A DNA stretch of 64,000 bases, taken from the NCBI GenBank assembly GCA_943788405.1, contig CALSQD010000001.1, forward strand, positions 62,001 to 126,000, given 5' to 3'. Each line of letters opens with the position of its first letter. Positions within the stretch are counted from its first letter, which is position 1. The position numbers and the translations under genes were made by a program. Below the pieces are notes generated by a model. The model did not search any database and had not been told where the DNA came from. It was given only the letters and a program-made list of their open reading frames with translations. This document shows, piece after piece, positions 53,301 through 61,856 of this stretch. This DNA is from an uncultured Flavobacteriales bacterium. GTDB taxonomy: Bacteria; Bacteroidota; Bacteroidia; Flavobacteriales; BACL11.

Positions 53301-53581
53301 AATCTTTCAATTTGTTTAAAGCATTGATTGACAAAGTAAATAAGGACATTGTCTCTTTCTTAATAAAAGCTGGTTTACCTACACAATCATCCGTACAGGA
53401 AGATAAGCATAGGGCAGAAAACCATCAAACTAGCCGACCAGAAGATGCAGGGAACAACCCACAACAAGCAGGAAAACCTAAGCCAAAAGCACAACCGGTA
53501 CGAGCAGAAGAAAAAGTAGAACGAAATGCACCTTGCCCTTGTGGAAGTGGGAAGAAATACAAAAAATGTCACGGGAGATAA
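50312..53581 (+). CDS. secA: Preprotein translocase ATPase SecA
   Basis: SecA drives proteins through SecYEG. The 1089 residues include the DEAD motor with Walker [15 protein letters not shown], the [11 protein letters not shown] box, the preprotein-crosslinking domain, the second helicase domain ([24 protein letters not shown]) and a C-terminal zinc site [16 protein letters not shown]. It is longer than E. coli SecA (901), with insertions after the DEAD box and in the middle, as is usual in Bacteroidota. A TACATTTG element (50281-50288) is a likely promoter. tag overlaps its 3' end. Confidence 0.97.
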   Translation: MAGLLNIISKLFGNKYDKDVKEITPLITKINDEFSKLNTLTHDELRAKTSEFKKTIAKFTTTEKQEIEALKTESNKAETTTERKEILYKEIDALEELVITKTEEVLNLILPQAFAVVKETAKRFAENDTLTVTATENDKELAAEKDFVSIAAENATYKTSWNAAGTEIVWDMIHYDVQLIGGVVLHQGKIAEMQTGEGKTLSATLPIYLNALTGLGVHLVTVNNYLAKRDAQWMGPLFQFHGMSIDCIDNHQPNSDERRKAYLADITYGTNNEFGFDYLRDNMAKRPGDLVQRKLHYSIVDEVDSVLIDDARTPLIISGPTPQGDKHEYNEFKHKIDQLVAAQKKYITTVLSDAKKLIAEGNNKDGGFNLLRAFRGLPRNKALIKYLSEDGVKIQLQKTENFYMQDQNKEMHLVDEELYFVIDEKNNSIELTEKGIELMTSSAETKDFFILPDVGAEIAILEKSTESEKEKTAKKEVLLRDFGIKSERIHTINQLLKAYTLFEKDTEYVVMDNKVKIVDEQTGRIMDGRRYSDGLHQAIEAKENVKIEAATQTYATVTLQNYFRMYNKISGMTGTAETEAGEFWEIYELDVVAIPTNRPIQRDDKDDLVYKTNREKYNAVIEDIAKLTEQGRPVLVGTTSVEISELLGTILRRRGIKHNVLNAKMHQREADIVAEAGKAGAVTIATNMAGRGTDIKLSEEVKSAGGLAIIGTERHDSRRVDRQLRGRAGRQGDPGSSQFYVSLEDKLMRLFGSERIAKLMDRMGLEEGEVIQHSMVSKSIERAQKKVEENNFGTRKRLLEYDDVMNQQREVIYKKRRHALHGDRLSLDVANMIYDTCESIVEELQASKDYENFKLELIRLLATESPVSEDEFKDTSIDVLTEKVYENCYKSYQNKSEGIAKQAYPVIKDVFENQSATYENIVIPFTDGLKTLQVVTNLKEAHKTEGGNIAEAIEKSVTLAIIDDIWKEHLREMDDLKQAVQTASYEQKDPLLIYKFESFNLFKALIDKVNKDIVSFLIKAGLPTQSSVQEDKHRAENHQTSRPEDAGNNPQQAGKPKPKAQPVRAEEKVERNAPCPCGSGKKYKKCHGR

Positions 53582-54135
53582 AAAGATGTACTTGGCCAAA
53601 AGATGATGCGCTCTATATTGAGTATCATGACAAAGAATGGGGTGTACCCGTTTATGAAGATGCCAAAATATTTGAATTTTTATTATTAGAAACCTTTCAG
53701 GCAGGGCTAAGTTGGATTACAATTTTAAGAAGAAGAGAAAACTTTCGTACTGCTTTTGATAATTTTGATTACCAAAAAATTGCAAATTATTCTGATAAAA
53801 AACTAGCAGCATTAAAACTAGATGCTGGAATCATAAGAAATACTTTAAAGATAAAAGCAGCCAAAACAAATGCCATTGCTTTTATGGAAGTACAGAAAGA
53901 GTTTGGCTCGTTTAGTAAGTACCTTTGGGATTTTGTAGATGGGAAACCTGTACAGAATAACTTTACAAGCATGGGTGAAATGCCCGCCAACACTCCTTTA
54001 TCTGATAAAATATCTGAAGACTTAAAAAGCAGAGGGTTTAAGTTTGTAGGCTCAACTATTGTTTACGCCCACATGCAAGCCATGGGCATGGTAAATGACC
54101 ACACTGTTGATTGTTTTAGGCATACAGAAGTGTAA
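53566..54135 (+). CDS. tag: DNA-3-methyladenine glycosylase I
   Basis: This enzyme removes 3-methyladenine from alkylated DNA. The 189 residues show [22 protein letters not shown] at the N-terminus, the family core [20 protein letters not shown], and the zinc-related Cys/His set (Cys near residue 8, His in [14 protein letters not shown] at the end). The ATG at 53566 is inside the secA 3' end, a 16-nt overlap in another frame; a TTG at 53533 would add eleven unsupported residues. It is convergent with the frameshifted gene downstream. Confidence 0.92.
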   Translation: MSREIKRCTWPKDDALYIEYHDKEWGVPVYEDAKIFEFLLLETFQAGLSWITILRRRENFRTAFDNFDYQKIANYSDKKLAALKLDAGIIRNTLKIKAAKTNAIAFMEVQKEFGSFSKYLWDFVDGKPVQNNFTSMGEMPANTPLSDKISEDLKSRGFKFVGSTIVYAHMQAMGMVNDHTVDCFRHTEV

Positions 54136-54143
54136 AACTACCT

Positions 54144-54738
54144 TTAATTATAAATATGCATAACATTGCTTCCATTCAAGCTCCAATTGTAAGTTTTTAA
54201 CGGAAGTAAGGCTGGTGCATTTAATGCTTCACCTGTGTTGCTTATTAAGAATGCTGAGGTGCAACAACCGCAAAATGCAATTCCAGAATTTACTGAATCA
54301 ATAACTGAACAAGATAGTGATGGTTGGTAACTGCAGTTTCTGTCGTAAACTTTATAGTCATTGCCAACTCCATGGTAAATAATTATTCCTTCCACTCCCC
54401 CTTCAATAAAAATTGCACTTCCTGATATTGCAATTTCACTATATTCGGGTAAGTTTAAGTCTATATATTCATTTACATAAAAAGGATAGATACAAGACGA
54501 ATCCATCTGTATTAGCTAGTGGATTGAAATTAGTAGCTAGTGGATCTGTACAGCCAAAAATAGATGCACATAAACTATCACAACTATTCAAAGATAAATA
54601 TTGTGGATTTGTAAAAACTCCTAAACAACTCCCATCTACACAATTATATCCAGCATAATCTTCAGTTGAGTTGCTTTTACTAAATGAAGATAAGTATATA
54701 ATAGGCGTAAGCAATAACAGGTAAATTAGTTTTTTCAT
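54144..54738 (-). pseudogene. Frameshifted Cys-rich Rieske-like secreted protein (paralogue of 27017-27433)
   Basis: Two minus-strand frames make one protein if a single extra G near 54508-54511 is ignored. The first part (from the ATG at 54738) has a signal peptide, YNCVDGSC, CDSLC and GCTDPLATNFNPLANTD; the second continues DSSCIYPF and then matches the Rieske-like lipoprotein closely (IEGGVEGIIIYHGVGNDYKVYDRNC identical over more than 20 residues in both). The conserved Cys set is kept (DRNCSY, SLSCS, FCGCC). It is either a recent pseudogene, a sequencing error or a programmed shift. It sits 46 nt from the left end of the integrated element. Confidence 0.7.
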
Positions 54739-54783
54739 ACTACAATAATACAAAAAATTAATAGGAAAGTTGAGAAGAAAAAA

Positions 54784-54798
54784 GTCGGGGTAGCAGGA
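54784..54798 (+). repeat. Left direct repeat of the island (candidate attL)
   Basis: GTCGGGGTAGCAGGA recurs exactly at 61901-61915 in the same orientation; the similarity extends about 8 bases with mismatches. On the minus strand it reads as the 3' end of a tRNA (T-arm and acceptor: GGTT...AGTCCTGCTACCCCGAC), but no complete tRNA is present. Confidence 0.7.
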
Positions 54799-54828
54799 CT
54801 AAAACCTACTAGATATGACAACTCAAAA

Positions 54829-54851
54829 GGTACCCTAATAGGTCCCTCGCT
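54829..54851 (+). repeat. Inverted 19-bp copy of the integrase 5' coding sequence
   Basis: 54833-54851 is the reverse complement of 61635-61653, inside the integrase start. It contains GGTACC and GGTCCC 12 bp apart. In frame it reads KGTLIGPSL, like the integrase KIGPLIGPSL, so it may be a remnant of another integrase gene. It lies 30 nt inside the left repeat. Confidence 0.6.
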
Positions 54852-54924
54852 ATTTTACACATCAGAACTATACAACAAATATATCAAATAATCTAAATTC
54901 GAGAACTGTAAGGCCCTCCAATAA

Positions 54925-54953
54925 AGAACCCCCTCAATTGAGGGGGTTTATTT
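54925..54953. terminator. Strong bidirectional hairpin near the left island end
   Basis: AACCCCCTC/GAGGGGGTT (54927-54935 with 54940-54948, loop AATT) followed by TTATTTATT. The stretch 54754-55043 otherwise has no supported gene apart from the repeats listed. Confidence 0.7.
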
Positions 54954-55043
54954 ATTAAAGACTACAGAATATCTTCTGTTTAATTGCTTTCAGAGCTAAA
55001 AAGCTTTTGAACCATAGTGCACTAAGGCTTACTAACAATGTCT

Positions 55044-55148
55044 TTAATTATCTTTTAGATGGCATTCAAAGTATTCTTTTCTATCTTTTAAAATTTGACG
55101 TATTAAAATAATAACTAATGCCGAGCTTAATATTAAGAATGTAATCAT
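55044..55148 (-). CDS. 34-residue predicted single-pass membrane peptide
   Basis: ATG at 55148 to TAA at 55044-55046. The peptide has an N-terminal hydrophobic helix (about residues 2-17, ITFLILSSALVIILI) and a charged tail (RQILKDRKEYFECHLKDN) with one Cys and one His. A TATATTTG element (55179-55172) lies 23 nt before the start, giving a short leader, so it is a plausible expressed gene. It is within the island, downstream of the TonB receptor gene and on the same strand. I do not recognise a family. Similar small proteins may modulate membrane partners; this is speculation. Confidence 0.5.
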   Translation of the reverse strand: MITFLILSSALVIILIRQILKDRKEYFECHLKDN

Positions 55149-55171
55149 AATTTTCTATCTTTTTAATGATG

Positions 55172-55179
55172 CAAATATA
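55172..55179 (-). promoter_or_regulatory. -7 promoter element of the 34-residue peptide gene
   Basis: The minus strand reads TATATTTG followed by CATC; it matches TAnnTTTG and would give a leader of roughly 18 nt. Confidence 0.45.
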
Positions 55180-55233
55180 TTATGATATAGCCTGTTATAC
55201 TTTATGTAATTATTAACAAAAAGTTATTTAATA

Positions 55234-58092
55234 TTAAATTTGATAATTAATCTTAAACCCAAAAAATCTTCCAGGGTTATATGATCTATACACCTCTTTT
55301 TTTGCACCATATGAATCAGTAATCATAGTTTTGTTTTGTTTTAAGATGTTCCGTAATGAAATTCCTAAAGAAAAATGTGAATTTATCTTTTTATTTAAAT
55401 TGAAATTTAGACTATTAAATGGCTCTGTATATATATCAGGATTTGCATTCATTGAGACAATAGAAAGAGTTTCTCCTTTAACATTATAATAAATACCAGA
55501 TTCTAATCCTAATTCCTTATGTTTATACGAAAGTGATAGATTAATTAAATATGGTGCTTGACCTTGCATCTGTCTATAGTGCTCTCCATTTGATTGAGTA
55601 AGTGTCTCATTATCTCTTAAATTACTTATTCGGGAATTTAATTCTTCACCCATTATAAAGGCTTTTGAGTGTATATATGAAGCATTTAAACCTAAATTTA
55701 GGTTATGTGCTAAATTAGAAAATATATTTTTCCTTAATTCGATTTCAGCACCTGATATTTCTGCTTTTTCAGTATTTATTGGCTTTATATTATCTGGATC
55801 CGCTTGAAAAGATGAAATTTCTATAGGATTATTTAATTTTTTATAAAATAAACTAAACGAAACTGTTTGATTTTTTTCAAGATATAATTCATATCGAAAA
55901 TCGAAATTATTAATATTTGTTACTTCAAGATCAATGTTTCCATTAAATGTAATTGAAGATATACCGTCATATATTGTTGCTAAAGATTTTTCTTTAAATG
56001 AGGGACGAGCAGTAGTTTTTGATAGTGAAAAGCGAAGTTTAGATTTGTTACTAATATCATAGATAACATTTAAACTAGGAAAAACACCGATGTCTTTAAG
56101 GACTAGTTTGTTAGAGTATTTATCACCCGCCTGGTTTTGACCAGTATAATATTGTTGATAATACTCTGATCTTAAACCAATGATTGATTTTAATTTTTTA
56201 TTAAGATTCAATTCTTCAGACAAATATATAGATGCATTCGAGAGAGATCCATCATATATATTACTTAATTGTCTTCCACCAATAATATGAAATCCTGACT
56301 GGCTATTTGTTTCACTCAATAATGAATTCATAATTTCATCAGGATTTCCTGTAAATGAAATTTGTCCTACATTGTAGGCAGTTAGACTATATCCTAACAC
56401 ATTATATGATCTGTTCTTAAATGAATAATTGATTCCAGAATTCAAATTTGCATCAAACTCAAGTAGTTTATGTTTAAATAATAAATTTGCAGATGCAGCC
56501 ACATTATATTCATCAAGAAACCTCCAAGTTCTTGTAGGGTTTCCTACATTACTTACATCTACACTGTAACTAGTATCATTTCCCATTATAGACATTAAAT
56601 AAGGGGTTTCTCTTAAGTCTTTATCTTTTATTTTAGAATAGGTAGGTGATACTTTCCAATCAATTTTATATTTTCTATCATTTAAATAGTATTCGCCACT
56701 AATAAACATGTTTATTATTGATCTTTCAGAATATTCCAATACATCTTTTTTAAATCTATTCACATTTGAAAATAGATTCTCACCATAAAATATTCCTGCT
56801 TTTTTTTCTGTATCTCTTAAATATAAAAAATTTATTTTGTGTTTAGAATTTTGATTTTTAATACTTGAACCCAACATTGAGCTCAATTTTGCATTCTGGA
56901 TACCTATTTCTCCATTAATTAACTTTGCTGGCTCTAAATTATATTTGTTTATCTCTATGGGCTTTCTCCAATAGTTTTGTTGATGATTTTCATAGTAATT
57001 ATAATTATTTTTAAATGATAGGGCAGCAATATAACCTAATTTCTTGTCGTTAATATTAAGTTGATTCCCTCCTGAAATACTAAATCCTCCATCCATAAAA
57101 CTCATTTTTCTACTTGCTGATAATTCGTTATTGAATTTATTGCTCCAATCAACTAAATTTTCAAAATTAATTACTCTATCAACTTGAGTAATTTGAAGGT
57201 CCGTACTAATAGGTAGTGCTCTTGTTCCATCGTCAATGCCTAAACCATCATATTTTCCACCTTTATAAGTCAAAAAATTATTATTAAAATGAGTGCTATT
57301 ATTGTAGCGTAAATTAGATGATATTTTAAGTGTTTTAATTTCTGGAAAATCTTTAATAGCAATATCCACAATACCACCAGTAAAGTCAGCAGGAAGATTA
57401 GCAGAAAAAGATTTATACACTTTGATATTGTCTATTATATTAGTTGGGAAGATATCAATTTGAATAGTGTTTCTATCTGGATCTAACCCTGGTAAATCTA
57501 GTGAGTTTAGCTGTGTTTTTGTATACCTATCTCCCAACCCTCTTACATATACATATTTTCCATCAGACACAGATATACCAGTAACTCTTTTTAAGGCACC
57601 TGCCGCATCACTATCTCCTGATTTTTTAAGTGATTGAGCAGATATTGCATCTATTAAAATAGGAGATTTCTTCTTAATTGTAAGAAGAGCTGCTTCAGTA
57701 TTTTTTACAGACTCTGCTGAAATATTAATTACTTCTAGAGCAACTGAATTAGGTGCCATTTTAATATTTTCTAAAAGATAAATATCATCATCTTTAATTT
57801 TGATATTTTCTATCTCCACAGTATTATATCCTATGTAAGAAATAATCAAAGTAATATCATTAGAAGCTAGATTAAATTTATTTAAATAGTTGCTTATTTT
57901 TTCAGATGTAATTTCAAAATTTCCATCAAAATCTGTTGTTGCTCCTATTGACGTTCCTTTTACACCAACATTAGCCGCAAATAGAGGTTCTCCAGTTTCC
58001 GAGTCATATACAGATCCTCTGATAATTCCTTTCTCTTGACTAAATAATATTGTGTGAATTAGTATTAACAGTAATGTAAATATTTTCTTCAT
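55234..58092 (-). CDS. TonB-dependent receptor with carboxypeptidase-like domain, island-borne
   Basis: This 952-residue outer-membrane receptor has a signal peptide (residues 1-18, ILFSQEKG), a carboxypeptidase-regulatory-like domain with an insertion (about 22-115, GSVYDSETGEPLFAANVGVKG and DFDGNFEI), a plug domain (about 140-250, GKYVYVRGLGDRYTKTQLNSLDLPG) and a barrel ending GFKINYQI. The plug pattern VYVRGLGDRY is that of receptors paired with a beta-helix lipoprotein rather than SusD. The lipoprotein gene is directly upstream, separated by a hairpin terminator. The ligand is unknown. Confidence 0.9.
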   Translation of the reverse strand: MKKIFTLLLILIHTILFSQEKGIIRGSVYDSETGEPLFAANVGVKGTSIGATTDFDGNFEITSEKISNYLNKFNLASNDITLIISYIGYNTVEIENIKIKDDDIYLLENIKMAPNSVALEVINISAESVKNTEAALLTIKKKSPILIDAISAQSLKKSGDSDAAGALKRVTGISVSDGKYVYVRGLGDRYTKTQLNSLDLPGLDPDRNTIQIDIFPTNIIDNIKVYKSFSANLPADFTGGIVDIAIKDFPEIKTLKISSNLRYNNSTHFNNNFLTYKGGKYDGLGIDDGTRALPISTDLQITQVDRVINFENLVDWSNKFNNELSASRKMSFMDGGFSISGGNQLNINDKKLGYIAALSFKNNYNYYENHQQNYWRKPIEINKYNLEPAKLINGEIGIQNAKLSSMLGSSIKNQNSKHKINFLYLRDTEKKAGIFYGENLFSNVNRFKKDVLEYSERSIINMFISGEYYLNDRKYKIDWKVSPTYSKIKDKDLRETPYLMSIMGNDTSYSVDVSNVGNPTRTWRFLDEYNVAASANLLFKHKLLEFDANLNSGINYSFKNRSYNVLGYSLTAYNVGQISFTGNPDEIMNSLLSETNSQSGFHIIGGRQLSNIYDGSLSNASIYLSEELNLNKKLKSIIGLRSEYYQQYYTGQNQAGDKYSNKLVLKDIGVFPSLNVIYDISNKSKLRFSLSKTTARPSFKEKSLATIYDGISSITFNGNIDLEVTNINNFDFRYELYLEKNQTVSFSLFYKKLNNPIEISSFQADPDNIKPINTEKAEISGAEIELRKNIFSNLAHNLNLGLNASYIHSKAFIMGEELNSRISNLRDNETLTQSNGEHYRQMQGQAPYLINLSLSYKHKELGLESGIYYNVKGETLSIVSMNANPDIYTEPFNSLNFNLNKKINSHFSLGISLRNILKQNKTMITDSYGAKKEVYRSYNPGRFFGFKINYQI

Positions 58093-58128
58093 GATAAGTT
58101 AACTTGTATTTAATGATTTAAACAGGAT

Positions 58129-58156
58129 ATAAAAAAAAGCCCGAAGGCTTTTTTTT
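58129..58156 (-). terminator. Hairpin terminator between the island lipoprotein and receptor genes
   Basis: A-rich arm, GCC/GGC stem with CGAA loop (58139-58141 with 58146-58148), extended by eight A-T pairs. On the minus strand it is TTCG-looped and followed by eight T residues, so it would stop or reduce read-through into the TonB receptor gene. Confidence 0.7.
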
Positions 58157-58170
58157 AATTTTACTTATTA

Positions 58171-59349
58171 CTAATAGGCATTCATATAACTTGCACACGA
58201 CCAGCCATCAAAATTTGATAAAGTTGCTCCTCCTGTACCATTATTGTTATCATTCCAAACTGTAGAGCCTAAATCGTCTACTAATGTTTGTGTGTAACCT
58301 GCCTCAAAAGAGATGTTAGAAAATGTTACTCCAGTTGCACCAGCATCTACTGTCAATGTTGCGCCATCTTTCATGTTTGTATACAGCATATTTGAAACAC
58401 TTCCAGAAGCATTACTTTTAAATTTTCCACAGTTATTTTTATCTCCTGGAGCACCTATAATTGTACCGTTAGTAAGAGAAAAATCAGCTTGCATAGTACC
58501 TTCCCAGCCATCTATTTCTAATGCTTGATCACCAGAAATTAATATTCCTAAAAAGTTATTTATTGTTCCGCTATAAGATTGATCAACATCAAACGAATCG
58601 TCTCCTGCACCCCATACTAATATATTATCACAATCTACACTACCTCCAAAACACTCTAAACCATCATCTAAATTTGCAATAATTTCTACATGGCTAATTT
58701 GAGTTCCAGAACCAACACCTCCTAATGTTAAACCATTAATTTCGTTCCCTTCTCCGATTTCAGCTCCTCCATGTCTAATTTGAACATATCTAAAAACACC
58801 AGAATTATCAGAATTGTTTGAAGAACTTCCTCCTCCATACAAACCATTTGTTTCTTCAACCGGAATTCCTTCGATTTGTAGTGGATTAGCGTCAGCAGAA
58901 ATATAAGCATTACCTAAGATTAATACACCTCCCCATAATCCTTGATCTGATGAAGATAGACCAGATCCAAAGCCAGAAGTTCCATTTGTGCTATTATCCG
59001 CTGATGAAGTAAATACAATTGGATTAGCAGCATTTCCATTAGCCATAATTTTACCTCCTCTTGCAATAATTAAAGCTGATGCATCAGCACCAGTACCTGG
59101 CGCTCCTTTAATCACGGTTCCAGCTTCAATTGTTAAAGTAACTCCATCTACTACCATTACCCTACCATCTAAAGTATAAATATTATCAGATGTCCATGTA
59201 ACATCTTCAGTAATATCTCCTGAATAAGTTGTTGAAACTACTGGAGTAGGCGTGTCATCATCTGATTCTGAAGAGCATGCCGCAAATAATCCACCTATAA
59301 ATATATAAGCTAGTAGTTTAATTGTTTTTGTTGTTTTTGTTGTTTTCAT
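58171..59349 (-). CDS. Right-handed beta-helix-like lipoprotein, island-borne
   Basis: This 392-residue protein has a lipoprotein signal (lipobox FAAC at about residues 22-25, then SSESDDD) and a repetitive Gly/Asn/Ser-rich body typical of a parallel beta-helix: GVTLTIEAGTVIKG, WGGVLILGNAY, FRYVQIRHGGAEIG and ISHVEIIANLDDGLECFGG. Such proteins are often mislabelled as transporters in databases; a surface-exposed binding partner of the TonB receptor encoded next to it is more plausible. The N-terminus MKTTKTTKTIK lies in a 27-bp tandem duplication that includes the start codon. Confidence 0.75.
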   Translation of the reverse strand: MKTTKTTKTIKLLAYIFIGGLFAACSSESDDDTPTPVVSTTYSGDITEDVTWTSDNIYTLDGRVMVVDGVTLTIEAGTVIKGAPGTGADASALIIARGGKIMANGNAANPIVFTSSADNSTNGTSGFGSGLSSSDQGLWGGVLILGNAYISADANPLQIEGIPVEETNGLYGGGSSSNNSDNSGVFRYVQIRHGGAEIGEGNEINGLTLGGVGSGTQISHVEIIANLDDGLECFGGSVDCDNILVWGAGDDSFDVDQSYSGTINNFLGILISGDQALEIDGWEGTMQADFSLTNGTIIGAPGDKNNCGKFKSNASGSVSNMLYTNMKDGATLTVDAGATGVTFSNISFEAGYTQTLVDDLGSTVWNDNNNGTGGATLSNFDGWSCASYMNAY

Positions 59350-59373
59350 TGTTTTTGTTGTTTTTGTTGTTTT
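59320..59373 (-). repeat. 27-bp tandem duplication across the lipoprotein start codon
   Basis: 59320-59346 and 59347-59373 are identical in 26 of 27 positions; each is built from 9-bp ACAACAAAA-type units. The single difference makes one copy end in ATG (the start codon) and the other in ATT. One copy is leader, the other codes for residues 2-10. Confidence 0.9.
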
Positions 59374-59413
59374 GTTTATTATTATGGCTCCATTTTGGGA
59401 GGTTGCCTATTCC

Positions 59414-59491
59414 CTATTTTAAATAAATATATATTGCCAATAAAGTGAGTACTATAAATAGTGTTATTAAAAAAAATATCCTCTTATTCAT
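59414..59491 (-). CDS. 25-residue membrane micro-ORF coupled to the response regulator, possible histidine-kinase remnant
   Basis: The ATG at 59491-59489 overlaps the TGA of the response regulator (TGATG). The peptide MNKRIFFLITLFIVLTLLAI...K is a positively charged start plus one membrane helix, ending at TAG 59416-59414. It looks like the first 25 codons of a sensor histidine kinase, whose gene would normally follow a response-regulator gene in this way, but the reading frame stops and no kinase follows. It could also be a genuine micro-protein. The lipoprotein gene starts 64 nt downstream. Confidence 0.5.
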   Translation of the reverse strand: MNKRIFFLITLFIVLTLLAIYIYLK

Positions 59492-60153
59492 CACAACTGT
59501 GCTACTTTATAACCAACACCTCGAAATGTTTTAATGTTATTATTAGGAATCATTTTTCTTATTTCCCGTATATGAACATCTACTGTTCTATTATTTTCAG
59601 CTTTCTTACTCTGCCATATTCTTTCATATATTTCTTCACGAGTGAAAACTGTTCCTGGTTTGTTACATAATAAAGCAAAAATTAAAAACTGTTTTTTAGG
59701 TAATACATAAGTTTTGTCTAAAAAAACAATCTCAAATTTCGATGTATCAATAATTAATGAGTTGTAAGAGATTATATTCTGGTTATTATTAATTCTATTA
59801 TATACTTGAATTAATTTTTTTTGAAATACTTTTTCTGAAATCAAATCAGTAAGAATATAATCAACACCAGCATCATAAGCAGCAAGTTTAATATAATCTT
59901 CATGCTTAGTTAAATAAAGTATTTTAAAGGCTTGAATATTTTTAGCACTTAATTTCTCAAATATTTCAATACCATTTATATCATTCAGGTCAATATCAAT
60001 TATAATAATTGATGGAGTATAATTTTCTATATAATTTATACTCTCATGACCATTACTAAAAGTTTTAACTATTGTTTTAATAGAATCTGTAACATTAGTT
60101 TTTAAACATTCTATTAAATTTGTTTTATCACTTACTATAACTGTCTCTATCAT
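59491..60153 (-). CDS. OmpR/PhoB-type response regulator, no intact kinase nearby
   Basis: This 220-residue protein has a receiver domain (1-118) with phospho-acceptor Asp 53 in IIIIDIDLN, the conserved Lys in YLTKHED, and a winged-helix DNA-binding domain (about 125-220) with FALLCNKPGTVFTREEIYERIW and NRTVDVHIREIRKMI ending in GVGYKVAQL. It probably controls the lipoprotein and TonB receptor genes downstream on the same strand; this is inference. 11-bp-spaced direct repeats upstream of it could be its binding sites. The sensor kinase is absent, apart from a possible 25-codon remnant. Confidence 0.88.
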   Translation of the reverse strand: MIETVIVSDKTNLIECLKTNVTDSIKTIVKTFSNGHESINYIENYTPSIIIIDIDLNDINGIEIFEKLSAKNIQAFKILYLTKHEDYIKLAAYDAGVDYILTDLISEKVFQKKLIQVYNRINNNQNIISYNSLIIDTSKFEIVFLDKTYVLPKKQFLIFALLCNKPGTVFTREEIYERIWQSKKAENNRTVDVHIREIRKMIPNNNIKTFRGVGYKVAQL

Positions 60154-60436
60154 TTTATTATTGAGAATAATTTTTTGACAAAAATGACTTATTGATTAAG
60201 TAAATGGATTATCTTAATTTTAAACTTAGTTTAATAAAAAATTAAATTTTAAAGGTTAGTCTTAAGTCAGTGTTAAGTTTCTTTAGTGTTAAAGTTATTT
60301 CTCTCTAATTTTAAATCCATTTTATTTAGAATTATTTGTGGTCATTTTTAAGTCATTTTTATTTACTTGTTTGACTATTTTTTAGTTATTTCTACTAGAG
60401 AAGTGGTATTTTTTCTTAATTATTTATTTGTTGCTT
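60154..60436. other. A+T-rich gap with phased direct repeats, no gene
   Basis: No coding frame is supported. GTCATTTTT occurs at 60341-60349 and 60352-60360 (11-bp period), and TTAAGT at 60262-60267 and 60273-60278 (also 11 bp). This spacing is typical of OmpR/PhoB-family binding sites. An RC half-site, TGAC/TGAC, lies at 60176-60188. Confidence 0.4.
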
Positions 60437-61678
60437 TTACTCAAATAGTTTTTTGTTTAGTTTTTCCATATCTAAAGAGACCTTTTTTTGTAATACTTTG
60501 GCATATATTTGAGTAGTTCTGGTATTTGAATGTCCCAGCATTTTAGAAACTGTAATTAAGGGTACATCATTATTTAATGTGATGGTGGTAGCAAAGCTGT
60601 GGCGGGCAATATGAAAGGTAAGGTTTTTAAATATGTGAGCCTTTTTAGCTAAAATCTTTAATTTTCTATTTACACAAGCATTACTAATAGATTCAAAAAT
60701 AAGACCTTCCCTTTTCTCTATCTTACTATCTAATATTTCAAGAGCTGGTTTTAACAGCGGTACAATAAAGGTCTCCCCAGTTTTTTTTCGTTTATTTAAT
60801 ATAAACTGCGACCCGTCTTTGTCACTATGTATCTGATGCCATCTTAAAGATATAATATCCGCATATGAAAGTCCAGTATAAATGGCAAAAACAAATAACT
60901 CTTGCGTTTTTATCTCAGATGGAATTTTTAAATCTAAAGCCGAGAATCTATCTATCTCATCAGTGGTTAAAAATTCTACCTCTTTTCTTTTAAATCTGAA
61001 TACATAACCTTCAAATGGATCGTGTTCTATCAGTCCTTTTCTTTTAGAAAGGGTAGTAATCTTTTTAAATCTTTGTAGCACTTTCATGGCCCCGTTTTGG
61101 TTACAAAGCGTGTTAAATAGTAAATAGCGCTCAAAACTATATATAAAGTTTCTATCTACTTTTTTAAGTTCTATGTCCTCTATTTTATATTCTTTAGGGA
61201 TAAACGAACTAAGATGTTTTTTAAGGGTTCTGTAGTTTTTAAGAGTACCAGCACTATAGAGCTCTGGTATTTGATTTTTCATATCAATATTATGAGTCTC
61301 TATTACTTCAAGTACAGTTAGTCCCTTTTCATTTATATTTAAATAAGCATTCTTTAAATCAATCGCTGAGAATGGTTTATTCGTTTGAGATAGTCTTTGG
61401 TGTTCTAAGTAAAATTTATTTCTAATGTATTCAAGATGATGATTAAGTGCTTTTAATTTATTGTTAATCAGTTTAGGTCTTTGTCTTTTCTTATCCCAAT
61501 CATTTAGATCGATCCATCTTTTTGAAGAAAGCTCAATTCTTTGCCCATTTATAGTTACACGAGAATAAATCGGAAACAATTTTCTCTTATTCTTTTTCTT
61601 CTTTTTAAGAAGAAAAATGATGCTAAATGTGTCAAGCGAGGGACCTATTAGGGGACCTATTTTTTTACTTTTTTTCAT
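60437..61678 (-). CDS. Tyrosine recombinase/integrase, IntDOT-like
   Basis: This 413-residue integrase has an N-terminal arm-type DNA-binding domain (about 25-110, SRVTINGQRIELSSKRWIDLNDWD), a SAM-like core-binding domain (about 130-235) and a catalytic domain. It keeps HIARHSFAT (His and Arg), LGHSNTRTTQIYA (His and the Tyr nucleophile), but the first catalytic Arg position reads TGLSYADIISL, with Ser as in IntDOT of Bacteroides CTnDOT. The start MKKSKKIGPLIGPSL is encoded by a 12-bp-period repeat that recurs near the left island end. It lies 223 nt from the right direct repeat. Confidence 0.93.
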   Translation of the reverse strand: MKKSKKIGPLIGPSLDTFSIIFLLKKKKKNKRKLFPIYSRVTINGQRIELSSKRWIDLNDWDKKRQRPKLINNKLKALNHHLEYIRNKFYLEHQRLSQTNKPFSAIDLKNAYLNINEKGLTVLEVIETHNIDMKNQIPELYSAGTLKNYRTLKKHLSSFIPKEYKIEDIELKKVDRNFIYSFERYLLFNTLCNQNGAMKVLQRFKKITTLSKRKGLIEHDPFEGYVFRFKRKEVEFLTTDEIDRFSALDLKIPSEIKTQELFVFAIYTGLSYADIISLRWHQIHSDKDGSQFILNKRKKTGETFIVPLLKPALEILDSKIEKREGLIFESISNACVNRKLKILAKKAHIFKNLTFHIARHSFATTITLNNDVPLITVSKMLGHSNTRTTQIYAKVLQKKVSLDMEKLNKKLFE

Positions 61679-61856
61679 ATCTACAAAACTAGATTAAACG
61701 TCTATCTTGTTGATATTAAATGACATATAGCGTTTATATAGAATTGATTAAAAGAAAATATATAGGATATATACAGAAAATAAGGATTCTATATATCTAA
61801 GCTAAAAATTAGATATACAAATAACACTTAAATCATTGAAATTCAACAAAATAAAA

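Noticed and set aside
54754-54900. Complete tRNA gene at the left or right island end
   Set aside because: Only the T-arm and 3' acceptor part can be read; no D-arm, anticodon arm or 5' acceptor strand pairs with it on either side, so only att-like remnants are annotated.
58129-58156. Hairpin between lipoprotein and TonB genes as a riboswitch
   Set aside because: It is a short A/T-extended stem with a tetraloop and T tract; no conserved aptamer elements are present, so it is called a terminator.
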